From: a virus
Direction: 5' to 3' (one strand)
IMG/VR virus record: IMGVR_UViG_3300044675_000089
Span: 1 to 37,338 of that record
Length of the DNA stretch: 37,338 nt
Part shown: piece by piece, positions 15,563 to 25,599 of the stretch
Layout of the letters: each line of letters begins with the position of its first letter
Numbering within the stretch: the first letter of the stretch is position 1
Position numbers and translations under genes: made by a program
The notes under the pieces: model-generated
Seen by the model: only the letters and a program-made list of their open reading frames with translations
What the model was told of the DNA's origin: nothing
The model's database searches: none

Positions 15563-15571
15563 ATTATATCA
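15563..15571 (-). promoter_or_regulatory. Extended -10 promoter of the replication block
   Basis: TGATATAAT on the minus strand lies in the 39-base gap between the last tail gene and the zinc-ribbon gene. It leaves a leader of about 20 bases that contains AAGGA before the ATG at 15536. It is the natural candidate for the early promoter. No -35 match is seen. Confidence 0.55.
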
Positions 15572-15575
15572 CAAA

Positions 15576-16016
15576 TTAGTTAGGTACACCTATAGCAATT
15601 AAATTAATGCTTATATTTAAACCACCTGATAGTCCAAACTTTAATACACCTGTTGCTAAAGAGGTTCCTACTGAATCTAAAACTACTGTAGTACTGTTAC
15701 CAGCATCTACACCACTTACTCCACCATTGTTAACTACTGTCGCTACCACCACTGGGGTTTTACTAAATCCAGCAGTTGAATAATTAAAATCTGGCATATC
15801 TATAACTTCATTAGAGGATGCAGTTTTTGCTGATACTGGTAATGTTGCTGCAAAAAATCTAAGGTTGCCTGTGGTCTCAGTGACCTTGTTGACTTGTGAA
15901 CTACTTGATGATCTTACCGCAAGAGCATTTGTTAAACTATTGATTTGACTAGCCATCTCGTAGATGTAATTAACATCTATTGGCTGTCCTTTTTCGGGTA
16001 GGGATATTGATGCCAT
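15576..16016 (-). CDS. Small tail-end structural protein, possible receptor-contact protein
   Basis: The predicted protein has 146 residues. The N-terminus (PEKGQPIDVNYIYEMASQIN) is helical, which suits trimer docking. The rest is Ser/Thr/Val/Gly-rich beta sequence (TPVVVATVVNNGGVSG, GLNISINLIAIGVPN) of the kind found in H-type-lectin-like phage tail proteins. It lies at the end of the tail module, just after the spike, so an adhesin or tail-tip role is likely but unproven. The ATG has no ribosome site. A TGGTATACT promoter-like motif lies 8 bases upstream. Confidence 0.75.
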   Translation of the reverse strand: MASISLPEKGQPIDVNYIYEMASQINSLTNALAVRSSSSSQVNKVTETTGNLRFFAATLPVSAKTASSNEVIDMPDFNYSTAGFSKTPVVVATVVNNGGVSGVDAGNSTTVVLDSVGTSLATGVLKFGLSGGLNISINLIAIGVPN

Positions 16017-16024
16017 AATTATCT

Positions 16025-16033
16025 AGTATACCA
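16025..16033 (-). promoter_or_regulatory. Possible extended -10 (TGGTATACT) before the last tail gene
   Basis: TGGTATACT on the minus strand is a variant of TGnTATAAT, 8 bases before the ATG at 16016 and inside the 19-base gap after the spike gene. It may give a leaderless or very short-leader mRNA. It is weaker evidence than the TGATATAAT sites. Confidence 0.35.
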
Positions 16034-16035
16034 TG

Positions 16036-18315
16036 TTAGGTGTTGGTCACGGTTGTATTTGATCCAACTGAATTATTCAAGATTGCAGTAGTAGCCGAAG
16101 TCGTATATTGGTTTCCAAAAATTCTAAGATTGTTGGTAGTGCTTGTAAATTCCATTCCATGAGCAGCAATATTGGCGGCTGTTCTGTATCCCCTATTAGA
16201 TATAATTGAACAATCGTCAGCATCATCATTTAAATATATATGTCTAAATGTATTATTGGTAGTAAGTGAAACATTCATAGTAGTATTATTAGATATCATT
16301 ACGTTTCTTGAATTTTTTCTTAAATCTATGCCGTCATTTGCAATATTTTGTAAAACATTGTTAGAAATGTTACCATTGATAATTTTAACACCAAGAATTC
16401 CATCTGCAATATAATCACTTTGCCTTGTTATACCTCTGATAACGTTATTAACTATGTTTATATTTTCAGCATTTATTACCCAGATACCGCTTGCTCCTGA
16501 AGTTCCTGAGTTATCAATAAGGTTATTACTTATAATAGTATTATATGAAACTTGTGGAGCATACCCAAGAATAGATGTATTAGATACACTTGAAGAATGA
16601 TTTTTATTTCCATCTAAGCCAATGGCAATTCCACCATAAGAATTTCTAATAACATTACCATAAATCAATAAATTATCGTATACACAAAATGATCTAATAG
16701 CATACTCTGTCATACCTTCAAAAGTATTATTAATAAATTTTACATCTTTATGATATGAACCTGATGAATAAGAATGACTTCCAATTCCTGAAGGCCAAGA
16801 AGTTGTTCCTGCTGTACCAGATGATCCAAAATAACATTTATCAATAATTATGTCTTGACAATGTGTACCATCATAGGCACCAAACCATCCAAATAAACCT
16901 TCACCTGCATAGTCTATTTGAATTGCTTCAGAATATGCTCTATTTCCAGTATCTTTAAATCCAGTAAATCTACAATTTTCTACCTTAACATTTTTACTTG
17001 AATTAATTTCAATAGCATGATACCCACCAACGTTTGATATTGTTAAATCTTGAATAACAACATCTGTAGCGTGACCAATACTTATAGCCATTGCTGGTTG
17101 AATTGGATATGCTTGGCCTCTAGACTCCCAAATGCCTCCTATAATTCTAATATTACCCTGACCACTATATCCAGAATAACTAGCACCGTTAGCACCATTA
17201 GCAAGCAAAGGAGAGGTTGCAAATTGTCTAAATATAACTGTTTTAGGTGTCAAGTATAGTGTTGTTCCAGAAAATATTTGTAAAGTACTTTCTATATTGT
17301 ATGTTCCTGCTGGAATGTATACTATCCCACTACCCGCATCTCTTGCTGCATTCAATGCATTTTGAATTTTAGTTGCGGAGTTTGCTTCTCCAGCAACTAC
17401 AGCATAGTCTCTAACTACGTCATAAAAGTTTGTTTGATTTGATCCACCTGATGGACTTGCTACTGAAAGTAAAACTTGTCCTGTTCCGTCATTATAAGAT
17501 GCTGTAACATTTGTGTGATTAACATGTGCAAACATTGGCCCAACAATGTCTTGAACATCTTCTGTAGACATGCTTACTGATCCTGAAGAAGCAGATCCAG
17601 AAAGAATAATTCTATTATTAGCGTCATCGTAGGTTGCTGTTATGTTATTGTGGAATGCGTGATTGAGAAGAGGTGCTGCTGCATCTTGGATCTCTTCTGT
17701 TGTAACAGTTACTGAGGCAGATGAAGCAGAGGCTGAAAGCAATATTCTATTATTAGCGTCATCGTAGGTTGCTGTTATGTTATTGTGGAATGCGTGATTG
17801 AGAAGAGGTGCTGCTGCATCTTGGATCTCTTCTGTTGTAACGGTTACCGAAGCAGACGATGCTGATGCAGATAAAAGTATTCTATTATTGGCATCGTCAT
17901 AAGTTGCTGTTATGTTTGTGTGAAAAGCGTGATCAAATAGTGGTGCAGTTGAGTCTTGAATCTGTTCTGTAGTAACTGTTGCGGATGGAGACGATCCTGT
18001 AATCAAAACACCATTAACTGTTAAACTACTTCCAACAACAAGATTTCCATTAATATTTGCATTATTAATAACTGAAGCACTATTAAATGTAGATAGCCCA
18101 GAAGCATTAATTGTTATAGGTGTTATATTTTGGGTATTAATTATTGCCGTAATAGGTTCATTTATAAAATTAGCACAAGCAGAGTTATAAGTCAATATAT
18201 CATTATCTTGAGGATTAGTTAAATCTATACCCCCAACATTTTCTATAGATACAGCCTCTTCAAATAAACTAGTCCATTGGCCAGTCTGAGAACTATAAAC
18301 TTGTGGATAAGTCAT
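16036..18315 (-). CDS. Tail spike with tandem repeats and a pectate-lyase-like beta-helix
   Basis: The predicted protein has 759 residues. It probably binds and perhaps degrades surface glycans. Residues 1-110 are an attachment region with a QWTSLFEEAVSIENVGGID motif. Residues about 110-295 hold four tandem 45-residue units of the type TTEEIQDAAAPLLNHAFHNN followed by ITATYDDANNRILLSAS, the middle two nearly identical. From about 305 a pectate lyase superfamily domain begins (SATKIQNALNAARDAGSGIV, then YIPAGTYNI), and continues as a right-handed beta-helix with many NN-VI/ISNN rungs up to the C-terminus. No catalytic acids can be assigned by eye. ATG at 18315 overlaps the previous stop. Confidence 0.88.
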   Translation of the reverse strand: MTYPQVYSSQTGQWTSLFEEAVSIENVGGIDLTNPQDNDILTYNSACANFINEPITAIINTQNITPITINASGLSTFNSASVINNANINGNLVVGSSLTVNGVLITGSSPSATVTTEQIQDSTAPLFDHAFHTNITATYDDANNRILLSASASSASVTVTTEEIQDAAAPLLNHAFHNNITATYDDANNRILLSASASSASVTVTTEEIQDAAAPLLNHAFHNNITATYDDANNRIILSGSASSGSVSMSTEDVQDIVGPMFAHVNHTNVTASYNDGTGQVLLSVASPSGGSNQTNFYDVVRDYAVVAGEANSATKIQNALNAARDAGSGIVYIPAGTYNIESTLQIFSGTTLYLTPKTVIFRQFATSPLLANGANGASYSGYSGQGNIRIIGGIWESRGQAYPIQPAMAISIGHATDVVIQDLTISNVGGYHAIEINSSKNVKVENCRFTGFKDTGNRAYSEAIQIDYAGEGLFGWFGAYDGTHCQDIIIDKCYFGSSGTAGTTSWPSGIGSHSYSSGSYHKDVKFINNTFEGMTEYAIRSFCVYDNLLIYGNVIRNSYGGIAIGLDGNKNHSSSVSNTSILGYAPQVSYNTIISNNLIDNSGTSGASGIWVINAENINIVNNVIRGITRQSDYIADGILGVKIINGNISNNVLQNIANDGIDLRKNSRNVMISNNTTMNVSLTTNNTFRHIYLNDDADDCSIISNRGYRTAANIAAHGMEFTSTTNNLRIFGNQYTTSATTAILNNSVGSNTTVTNT
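17440..17985 (-). repeat. Four 135-bp tandem repeats in the spike gene
   Basis: Units are spaced exactly 135 bp (45 codons) at about 17476, 17611, 17746 and 17881. Bases 17609-17706 and 17744-17841 are identical over 98 bp. The outer units are diverged. The perfect pair points to a recent duplication or gene conversion inside the coding frame. Confidence 0.9.
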
Positions 18316-18782
18316 TAGAGTGGAACAACTCCTGTATCAAATATTTGAAATCTTACAATTGTCTCTGTTGGTATAGGGTGAGATGGTAGTTGACCAATAA
18401 CCCTTAAAGAAGTTGCAGGTAAAGGTTTATAAATAGTAACCTTGTTACCAGTTACCCTACCAAAATAATTAAAATCTGCATCATAATTCCATTTAATAAA
18501 AATATCATAAGCCTGTAATTCGTTATCAACAATGCCGTGACTATTTACAGAAGTAGAAACATTCTGATTCCAAACTACTTCAAATGGTCCATCAGAAGTT
18601 AAGGCTGTAATATTTGATTCTACTTGATCTGGATCAATTTGTCCAACACTTTCTACAGAAAATATTGTAGACCACTGAGATAAACTGTTTTTGTCATCTG
18701 TAGTTATTCTAAAACGTAAATTTTGTGTACCGTCTTGAGCGGGTGGGGGAAGTTTATTTATAGGTATAATAAATTTTGGCAC
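18315..18782 (-). CDS. Minor tail protein
   Basis: The predicted protein has 155 residues and is beta-rich, with a proline-rich start (INKLPPPAQDG). The motif SQWSTIFSVESVGQID resembles the start of the following spike (GQWTSLFEEAVSIENVGGID), which suggests a shared docking fold. I do not recognise a family. The start is GTG at 18782, overlapping the previous stop as TAGTG. It lies between a 384-residue tail protein and the spike, so it is probably an adaptor or a fibre component. Confidence 0.75.
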   Translation of the reverse strand: MPKFIIPINKLPPPAQDGTQNLRFRITTDDKNSLSQWSTIFSVESVGQIDPDQVESNITALTSDGPFEVVWNQNVSTSVNSHGIVDNELQAYDIFIKWNYDADFNYFGRVTGNKVTIYKPLPATSLRVIGQLPSHPIPTETIVRFQIFDTGVVPL

Positions 18783-19924
18783 TATCCATCAACGCCAATT
18801 CCAAATCTATACTCAATATAATTACTAGTATTTTCTTGTTTAAGAATTGGATAACCATCATCAGTTTTTAATAGATTATAAGCAAACAAAGAATATAAAG
18901 GATTCTCTGAAGTTAAATTATCTAAACGCATACCGTCAAAAACTATATAATAATTATCGCTAGGATTATTGCTAACAATAACTGTTGCATATATTCTAAT
19001 ATAGTTAACGTTTGACCAAGAAAAGTTATCATCTTTAACAAATTGAGACAAAGTCTTTTCTACAATAATATATCTTTTAACATTATCAAACTCGTCTGTA
19101 AAATCTGCATCAGTAAGTGATATTTTTAAAGTGGCTTTTGGAGCCGCAATAGCAACACCAGATAAATTATTAATAAACTCTACTTTAATTCTTACAGCAT
19201 CTGGATTAGCATTAGTCACACCAGTTTTGCTAACTAAAGATAAAGCAATTTTAAGTTTATCATCTGGAAGGTTTTGACCAAGATCAAAATTAATATTAGA
19301 GTTTTCAAGAGAAATTGAATTTACTGTTGGTATAAAAGTTTCTGATAAAAATGAAGCACTGCCATTTATCATTAAAGAGGTATTTAAGAATCTAGGACCT
19401 TCATTTCTATTCTTTCTATCTTGACCATTAAATATTGTAGAATCTGAGTTAATGAATAAAACATCTTCAATGTCATTATTTATATCATTTGCTGAATCAC
19501 TATCTATAGCCTCATTTGGATATGGCACTGCAGAAGCACTACCATTTAAAACATACTGCCATTGTTCTGTTGGAGAAAAGGTAACTAACAATTTACTATC
19601 ATATTTTCCTGCTACTGAATTACTTGCTGCTGGATATATTCCAAGTTCAGTTATTTGATATCTTTGTTCTGATGGCATTTCTGCTTTGAATACAATCTTT
19701 TCTACCCCATCTTCTTTGATAAAACCTTTAGAAGTAATGGGAACTCTAAACACCTCAAAATCAAGTGAATCTTTATTAGGAGGTATAAGTATTGTCTCTT
19801 CTTGTGAAAGGGCCTTAGATCCCACTCCAGCAGCCAAATAGGTGGCATAGGCAGGAGCCTGCCCAAGTAAATACTTTGCTACAAGTTGTTTTCCGCTATC
19901 AGTAATCAATTTCGTACCCCACAT
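18782..19924 (-). CDS. Tail fibre/baseplate-type protein
   Basis: The predicted protein has 380 residues from the ATG at 19924. A GTG four codons earlier (19936) is possible. The N-terminus (TKLITDSGKQLVAKYLLG, then YATYLAAGVGSKAL) and a segment ending in ITELGIYPA resemble the tail-collar-like modules that open many phage tail fibre proteins. The rest is beta-rich (YIRIYATVIVSNN, YYIVFDGMRLDNL), so probably a carbohydrate-binding-like sandwich. The N-terminus overlaps the previous gene by 26 bases. A structural role at the tail tip is likely. The exact part is not known. Confidence 0.78.
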   Translation of the reverse strand: MWGTKLITDSGKQLVAKYLLGQAPAYATYLAAGVGSKALSQEETILIPPNKDSLDFEVFRVPITSKGFIKEDGVEKIVFKAEMPSEQRYQITELGIYPAASNSVAGKYDSKLLVTFSPTEQWQYVLNGSASAVPYPNEAIDSDSANDINNDIEDVLFINSDSTIFNGQDRKNRNEGPRFLNTSLMINGSASFLSETFIPTVNSISLENSNINFDLGQNLPDDKLKIALSLVSKTGVTNANPDAVRIKVEFINNLSGVAIAAPKATLKISLTDADFTDEFDNVKRYIIVEKTLSQFVKDDNFSWSNVNYIRIYATVIVSNNPSDNYYIVFDGMRLDNLTSENPLYSLFAYNLLKTDDGYPILKQENTSNYIEYRFGIGVDG

Positions 19925-20675
19925 ATATTGTACCACTGGACTCTACTTCTACTTCTACCAACTCATCTGAATTCATATTAACTAATTCAATTACTAAATT
20001 ACCAACTGAATCTATGTATACATAGTCTGTAATATTTGTTTGACCTGTACCATCAATCTTTGGGTTGTTTTTTAAATACTTATCGCTAGGTATTTTATTT
20101 TCCAGTTTAATATTGAATATGTCAAAATATGATCTATCAGGTTTTTGCCTAGATATTAACCTAGAAGGATCAAATTCTTTTTGTATATCAGATAGATTAG
20201 AAATAATGTCATAGTTTGCATTAGTACCCTCGATAGTATCATGTCTTTCAAATTTAACTAATTCATTTGCCCCCAAATTTTCAAACAACAAATTAGTAAG
20301 AAGTTCTACACCTATACTAGAATCATCTGTAAAATTAACAACATCTCTAGTTGGAGTTTTAACTACAACATCTGGAGGTGTGTATGTGTAAGGAGTATTG
20401 TTGCTTGCTGTAGAAACTGTGGCTGAGAACGTGACTGCGTTATTTTTTCCAATAGTTCCACTTTTTCCATCTACGCCATAAAGTGTTGTATTAAATCTTT
20501 TATCAAAAGCAACTAGTTCATCTTTTGTTAATCCTCCTCCTTTTTTTGCTGCATCTTTAATTTTTTGAAGTTCTACTCCTTGTTGTGATTCAGGTAATAA
20601 CTTAACCTGCTGTTTTAAATATTCTACTCTTTCTTGAGTTTTTGCTTTACTTGGAGGTTTTTTACTTGATGCCAT
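19899..20675 (-). CDS. Tail-tip protein of unknown function
   Basis: The predicted protein has 258 residues. The first 60 residues are basic and helical (KKPPSKAKTQERVEYLKQQV, then QKIKDAAKKGGGL), like an interaction tail. The C-terminal half has beta character, with DYVYIDSVGNLVIELVNM and a final VYVGYEIDY-type strand (TIYVGYEIDY). No known domain is recognised. It follows the large tail-tip protein with a 1-base overlap (TAATG), so it probably joins the same complex. Confidence 0.72.
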   Translation of the reverse strand: MASSKKPPSKAKTQERVEYLKQQVKLLPESQQGVELQKIKDAAKKGGGLTKDELVAFDKRFNTTLYGVDGKSGTIGKNNAVTFSATVSTASNNTPYTYTPPDVVVKTPTRDVVNFTDDSSIGVELLTNLLFENLGANELVKFERHDTIEGTNANYDIISNLSDIQKEFDPSRLISRQKPDRSYFDIFNIKLENKIPSDKYLKNNPKIDGTGQTNITDYVYIDSVGNLVIELVNMNSDELVEVEVESSGTIYVGYEIDY

Positions 20676-23600
20676 TAGACTTCTACCACCCTAATTGTTG
20701 TATTTGGACCATTCTGATCTCTTCTATAAGATACTGAAGAAACAACAAACTGTGTTTCTGGATCAACAAACTTATAACCATCTGGAAGGGTATAATCTAT
20801 TGTAACAAGATCTCCAAGTTGAAGATGAGAAGTACCAAAAGTTTCTAACCCAATCTTCTTTCTCTGTCTCAAAGTCTTATTAACAATCCAAGACATCAAG
20901 CCATTAGCAGTATCATCATTTTGAATGTATGGAGAATCAAGAGAGAACTCTCTTTTACCATACTTAGATCTACTCAACTGAATATTTTGATAAGTTTTTT
21001 GTGCTACCTGAGGAGAGTACAAAGTATTATTGACATAAATAGGATCAGATTGATCTGAACGTTTTCTAAAGAAGTCATCTACAGTTAAAACATTAGAAGT
21101 ATTTTGAGTAAAGGTTACACCGAATATTCTTAAATAGTTACCTGTTGTTTCATCTAAGGCCATAAGTTTATCAGTGTTATTAAAAATTAAAAACTCTGCT
21201 CCATAACTACCTGCTTTAAAACCAGATATAGTAAAAGATTTTTCTCTACTTAAAGAGGGGGCTATTGCGGCAACTAAAGCAGGGTAGGCTTGATCGTATC
21301 TAATATTAAAATATGCACATTCTCTAAAGATAGTACCAAACTCTTCAAAGTATATCTTATATTTAGGTGCTGCACCAGAACTAATTCCAGACAAAAGTGT
21401 TGATTGAATTAATCCTGAAATAGAGTACTTTCTTAATGATTCAGAACTAGTTAACTCATCGTCACCAAATACTTGAGATATACTTGTTGTTGCTAATCTA
21501 CCAGATTCGTTTCTAACATTCTTAACAAGTGTTGCTCCAACATCCTGTTGTTGAATATTCTTTAAAGCGTAAATGTTTTCAAACATACACTTAGAGGACC
21601 CTCTAGTAAATAAGGCCATGCCGTTATACCAAGGTAGTGGACTTACGTCATCTACGGTTGCAACAATAGCATTATTAATATATAAATAAAATCTTCTAAC
21701 ACTTCCAATGTCTTCATACTCTACAGCCAAATCATATACTGTTGGATTACTTTGAGCAGTTAATCTATCTTGTCCTACTAAGGTTCCTTCATCAACTAAT
21801 ATTTTTCCTATTCCACCCCAAAGTTTTTTAGGTACTGCTACTGTAGTACCATCAACTATTCCTGGAACTACTTTATAAAAAACTATATTATGTATAACTG
21901 TAGTTTCTCCAGTTGTTTCGTTTTGTGTAGTAAACTGTTGCAAGTTATCTGTAGTTAAAGACATAATTTCAAAAAAGTATCCGTAGTTTTTATCTGGGTT
22001 AATCATAATACCAAGACCACCAGATCCACCAGACAAAGTTGATTGTTGATCAGTTGTAGAAGTAACAGTAAAATACTCAGTAGAGTTTAGTGGAGTTTGA
22101 GAACCAGTTGAGGCTCCTTTCTTTCCAATAATTCTTATTCTAGTTCCAAAGTGCGTATAGTCATTATCTATTTGCTTATATACATAAGAAACTAAATCTC
22201 TTGGCTTTATACCCTGTGGAATTGGAGTTGGTCCAGAAAAAACTAAAGCAGAAGATTGAACCACTGCAGAATCTGTTGACTTAGGAGTTTTTAACGCATC
22301 ATCTGTTGGAATATTTTGTCTATTAAAATTAGCAATAATTCCAGTTCTAGTTGATTGTTGTGCACTAGTATTGCTTACACCAACAGCATCTCCAAGTGCA
22401 GGAAAAGTTGGAAAAGATATTTTGTCTACTGGCTTTGTATTAAATAGATATTCAGATTTCATAACACACCCACGAACATTATTATTATCACTCCAGTATG
22501 TTGATAATCCAGAATAGTGTTCAGTTATCTGTGTACCAAATTGTCCACGACCATGTGCCTTGACTTCTCCATTTTGAAACACAACTTGCTCAGTAATTTC
22601 TCCAGGATTTAAAACTTGATAATGTGGTTCAGAATATATTCTAATATTGCCAGTAGGATACATTTTTCCATTAAAAGGCAAACTACCAAAATATTTTTGA
22701 TATTCTTGATTACTTGTTATCCATTGTTTTTGAGATCCAGATATAGCATACTCTACAGCATCATATCTAATAATTTCTCCATTTGCATATAGATACCCTT
22801 GAAATCTTGGAAGCCAATAAACATTTTCGCCTAAATCAATAACATTGTTTACAACAATTCTATTAACAACATTTGGTGGGGTAGAAGAAAGATTAGCATT
22901 AATAGGAACAGCACCCAAAGTATATCCTTGAGCGTTCTTTGCTTTTTCATTTATAGTCTTTTGTTGTTGATCAGATGCAACTTCCCAAAGTAAAACTGGT
23001 TTATAAATATAAGTTCTATCCTCATCAAAATATTGTCCTTGTTTAAAACTACTAGGAGATCTTTGAATGTATCTTGTTGTATAGTTTATGTTGCCAGAGT
23101 TAATAATAGTTACTTCTGCACTATCAATATTACTTAGATTTACAATACCCTTCTCAGATGTCTCACCAAGTATCTCAAGGTTAGTTGATCTTACACCAGA
23201 TTCAGGCAACAGATATTCTTTTGACATCAAAACAAAATTGTTGTACTCATCAAAGAACATTGCTGTTTGAGTTGACACGGCAAGTCTTTGTAATACTTCA
23301 GCCACACTAACATCAGGCTCAACAAAGAAGTATGGAATAACTGGATCTGTAGCGTTAGTAATTGTACTAAATACATAATTACTAAAACCTATATTATCTA
23401 ACAAGATGGCTATTGCTGAAGTCAACGTTGTGTTTTGCAAGAATAAATTTGGAGCCTTTGTTGTTTCTAGTCTAAAGAAAAAGTCTCTAAGAGTAATAGG
23501 AACATCGTTTACTCCGCCTGCAACTTTTGGAAAGTCTTCTGCATAAAAAGTTTTTAATGGAACAAATTTGTCATAACCATTTACATCTAAGATTGTTTCA

Positions 23601-25009
23601 TAAAAATCAAACTTAACATTTGGTTTTAAATATGGGGATACAATACTATTTTCATTTTGCTCACTAAAGGCTGAGTCATAGTTCATTAGGTTTAGGTTAC
23701 CGTTAGATGCTAGAAGGCCACCGACTGGCAGGCCTGTAGAATCATTACTCATAATCTTATTTATTTCAAAGTCTGAAACATAGTTAGATATATCTGCTTT
23801 TAATCTAGGAGATAGTTCAATTAAATCAAAAGTAGTTTCAGGACCATTTAATGTTTCCACTACTAGTCTTAATCCTTTTAGATAAACTATATCTCTATAT
23901 ACCCTTCGACCATCTAGGTCAAAATACTTAGGATTAGTTAATTCTCTTATAAGGCCAGTTCTTTTAACATCGTTATCTTCTAATAATGAAAAACCATAGT
24001 CTGGAGTGCTGACATCCCAATCGGATAAACCAGTATTCCAAGTATAAAGAGATCCTAGGTTGCTTTCGTTTCCTCCAACCAAGTATGATTCACCATTCAT
24101 AAATCCTAAAGGAAGTTGAGTACTTGCACTTAAATAATCTACCAAATTAAATTGTTCTTTATATTCTTCTGGGATTCTTATTCCATAATATAATTCAACA
24201 TACCCATCCCATGAAACTATATTTGATCCATCTATTCTTGTAGAGTTTTCATCAAATGCTGCTGCCTCTACCCAATTATCTTGTGAATCTAAATATTGAA
24301 TAGCCCATCTTTTAGGAATACTTGACTTGTCTCTATTGGCAAGTGGATCAGTAATTGTTTCACCATCTGGGGTTCTTATTTCTCCTCTAGATGTTTCAGC
24401 AAGATTTGTTTGCATCTTTACAACAACTCTATTTGCTGGAACTGGATTATTGTAAACAACAAACGGAACAGCATCCTCAATAGGATGACCAACATTGTTA
24501 GATTGAATTGTAGAAGATAAACCTAGTTCAGTATTTTCTTCTTTTCTATATGAACTCCAATATTTAAATTCATCATCTCTTGAAGCCATATAATATCTTG
24601 GTCTACGAGCAGATCTAATATTATCAATATATTTATTGTTAAACCACATTAATTTATTTATACCCGAACGTGGGCGAAACGGTTGAAAACATTCTTTAAG
24701 ACTAAATAATAATTCTCTATTCTTTTCTGGCTCTATAAATTTAATTAGGGCATCGTCCTTATCAGTCAAAAACTCTGAGGCTTTTGTTGAGTCTAACCCA
24801 CCAGTATAGTAGTTGCCAACATCATTAGGGTCAAATGAATTTGGTACTGTTCTAAATTGAACTGATGCACTAGTCGGACGATACCTATAGTTACCATAAT
24901 TAGCAACATTTTCTAAATCATTTAAGTTCCATTCAGCAACTACAAATGATTCAATACTAAGGGTGTTATTAGTTTTAATATAATTTTGAAGGTCTTCGTC
25001 TTGAAACAT
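20675..25009 (-). CDS. Large tail-tip / minor tail protein with a LamG-like domain
   Basis: The predicted protein has 1444 residues. The first half is a beta-rich baseplate-like scaffold, with a segment near 490-590 (LRDFFFRLETT, VAEVLQRLAVSTQTAMFFDE) that resembles tail-hub proteins. At about 945-1150 there is a concanavalin/laminin-G-like sandwich (NYGYFFEIMSL, YDLAVEYEDIGSVRRFYLYI, WYNGMALFTRGSSKCMFENI), which may bind surface sugars. The C-terminus ends in an OB-like hub piece (LQLGDLVTIDYTLPDGYKFV). ATG at 25009 has GGAGG 4-5 bases upstream and overlaps the previous stop. Probably this is the central hub between distal tail protein and fibres. Confidence 0.82.
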   Translation of the reverse strand: MFQDEDLQNYIKTNNTLSIESFVVAEWNLNDLENVANYGNYRYRPTSASVQFRTVPNSFDPNDVGNYYTGGLDSTKASEFLTDKDDALIKFIEPEKNRELLFSLKECFQPFRPRSGINKLMWFNNKYIDNIRSARRPRYYMASRDDEFKYWSSYRKEENTELGLSSTIQSNNVGHPIEDAVPFVVYNNPVPANRVVVKMQTNLAETSRGEIRTPDGETITDPLANRDKSSIPKRWAIQYLDSQDNWVEAAAFDENSTRIDGSNIVSWDGYVELYYGIRIPEEYKEQFNLVDYLSASTQLPLGFMNGESYLVGGNESNLGSLYTWNTGLSDWDVSTPDYGFSLLEDNDVKRTGLIRELTNPKYFDLDGRRVYRDIVYLKGLRLVVETLNGPETTFDLIELSPRLKADISNYVSDFEINKIMSNDSTGLPVGGLLASNGNLNLMNYDSAFSEQNENSIVSPYLKPNVKFDFYETILDVNGYDKFVPLKTFYAEDFPKVAGGVNDVPITLRDFFFRLETTKAPNLFLQNTTLTSAIAILLDNIGFSNYVFSTITNATDPVIPYFFVEPDVSVAEVLQRLAVSTQTAMFFDEYNNFVLMSKEYLLPESGVRSTNLEILGETSEKGIVNLSNIDSAEVTIINSGNINYTTRYIQRSPSSFKQGQYFDEDRTYIYKPVLLWEVASDQQQKTINEKAKNAQGYTLGAVPINANLSSTPPNVVNRIVVNNVIDLGENVYWLPRFQGYLYANGEIIRYDAVEYAISGSQKQWITSNQEYQKYFGSLPFNGKMYPTGNIRIYSEPHYQVLNPGEITEQVVFQNGEVKAHGRGQFGTQITEHYSGLSTYWSDNNNVRGCVMKSEYLFNTKPVDKISFPTFPALGDAVGVSNTSAQQSTRTGIIANFNRQNIPTDDALKTPKSTDSAVVQSSALVFSGPTPIPQGIKPRDLVSYVYKQIDNDYTHFGTRIRIIGKKGASTGSQTPLNSTEYFTVTSTTDQQSTLSGGSGGLGIMINPDKNYGYFFEIMSLTTDNLQQFTTQNETTGETTVIHNIVFYKVVPGIVDGTTVAVPKKLWGGIGKILVDEGTLVGQDRLTAQSNPTVYDLAVEYEDIGSVRRFYLYINNAIVATVDDVSPLPWYNGMALFTRGSSKCMFENIYALKNIQQQDVGATLVKNVRNESGRLATTSISQVFGDDELTSSESLRKYSISGLIQSTLLSGISSGAAPKYKIYFEEFGTIFRECAYFNIRYDQAYPALVAAIAPSLSREKSFTISGFKAGSYGAEFLIFNNTDKLMALDETTGNYLRIFGVTFTQNTSNVLTVDDFFRKRSDQSDPIYVNNTLYSPQVAQKTYQNIQLSRSKYGKREFSLDSPYIQNDDTANGLMSWIVNKTLRQRKKIGLETFGTSHLQLGDLVTIDYTLPDGYKFVDPETQFVVSSVSYRRDQNGPNTTIRVVEV

Positions 25010-25599
25010 TAGACCTCCTCAAGTGAAACATCCACATTAAAGAAATCGTGGGTATTGGTTGATCCTCTTTTTACAACGGTATAGTCAAAGGAAGAAAAAT
25101 ACACTTCTAATATTTCATTATACTTATCCATATTTGCATATGCAGAACTAGTAAATTTATCATATCTATCATATGCTAAGAACATATAAAATGAACCAGG
25201 ATTATCTTCATACCATTTAATTAAATCTACCCCGCCAGCACCACCGTCAGCAGTGTACTCTTCTGACAAAGAAGTTTGCTTACCTGTTGTATCACTAAAT
25301 ATAGGATCGTTACTAAATGCTCTTGAAGGAAGCATATCCCAAGACCAAGACGCCGTTACCTTATCAGCAACATGATATGAACGCATATTGCCATTAACCA
25401 TTCTCTTTCTATTTTCAATTCTTTGTTTATTAAAACCAATTTCTCCTCTACCATGATCTGATAGAACAATAAAATCTTCACCTTCAACGCCATCTGGAAC
25501 TAAAATTCCATTACTTAACACGCCAGAGTTATTTGACCAAATTACACCTTGAGGTCTACCAAATCTTTTTCTTCCTAATAAATATCCACTAGTGGCCAT
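25009..25599 (-). CDS. Distal tail-like protein
   Basis: The predicted protein has 196 residues. It follows the tape measure gene, the normal place of the distal tail (Dit) protein that caps the tube and anchors the tip. Features are GRGEIGFNKQRIENRKRMVN, an SWSWDMLPS strand and the C-terminal EILEVYFSSFDYTVVKRG, followed by a final strand ending in VSLEEV. I recognise the type from related phages, but the Dit label rests mainly on position and length. It has 1-base overlaps with both neighbours. Confidence 0.75.
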   Translation of the reverse strand: MATSGYLLGRKRFGRPQGVIWSNNSGVLSNGILVPDGVEGEDFIVLSDHGRGEIGFNKQRIENRKRMVNGNMRSYHVADKVTASWSWDMLPSRAFSNDPIFSDTTGKQTSLSEEYTADGGAGGVDLIKWYEDNPGSFYMFLAYDRYDKFTSSAYANMDKYNEILEVYFSSFDYTVVKRGSTNTHDFFNVDVSLEEV

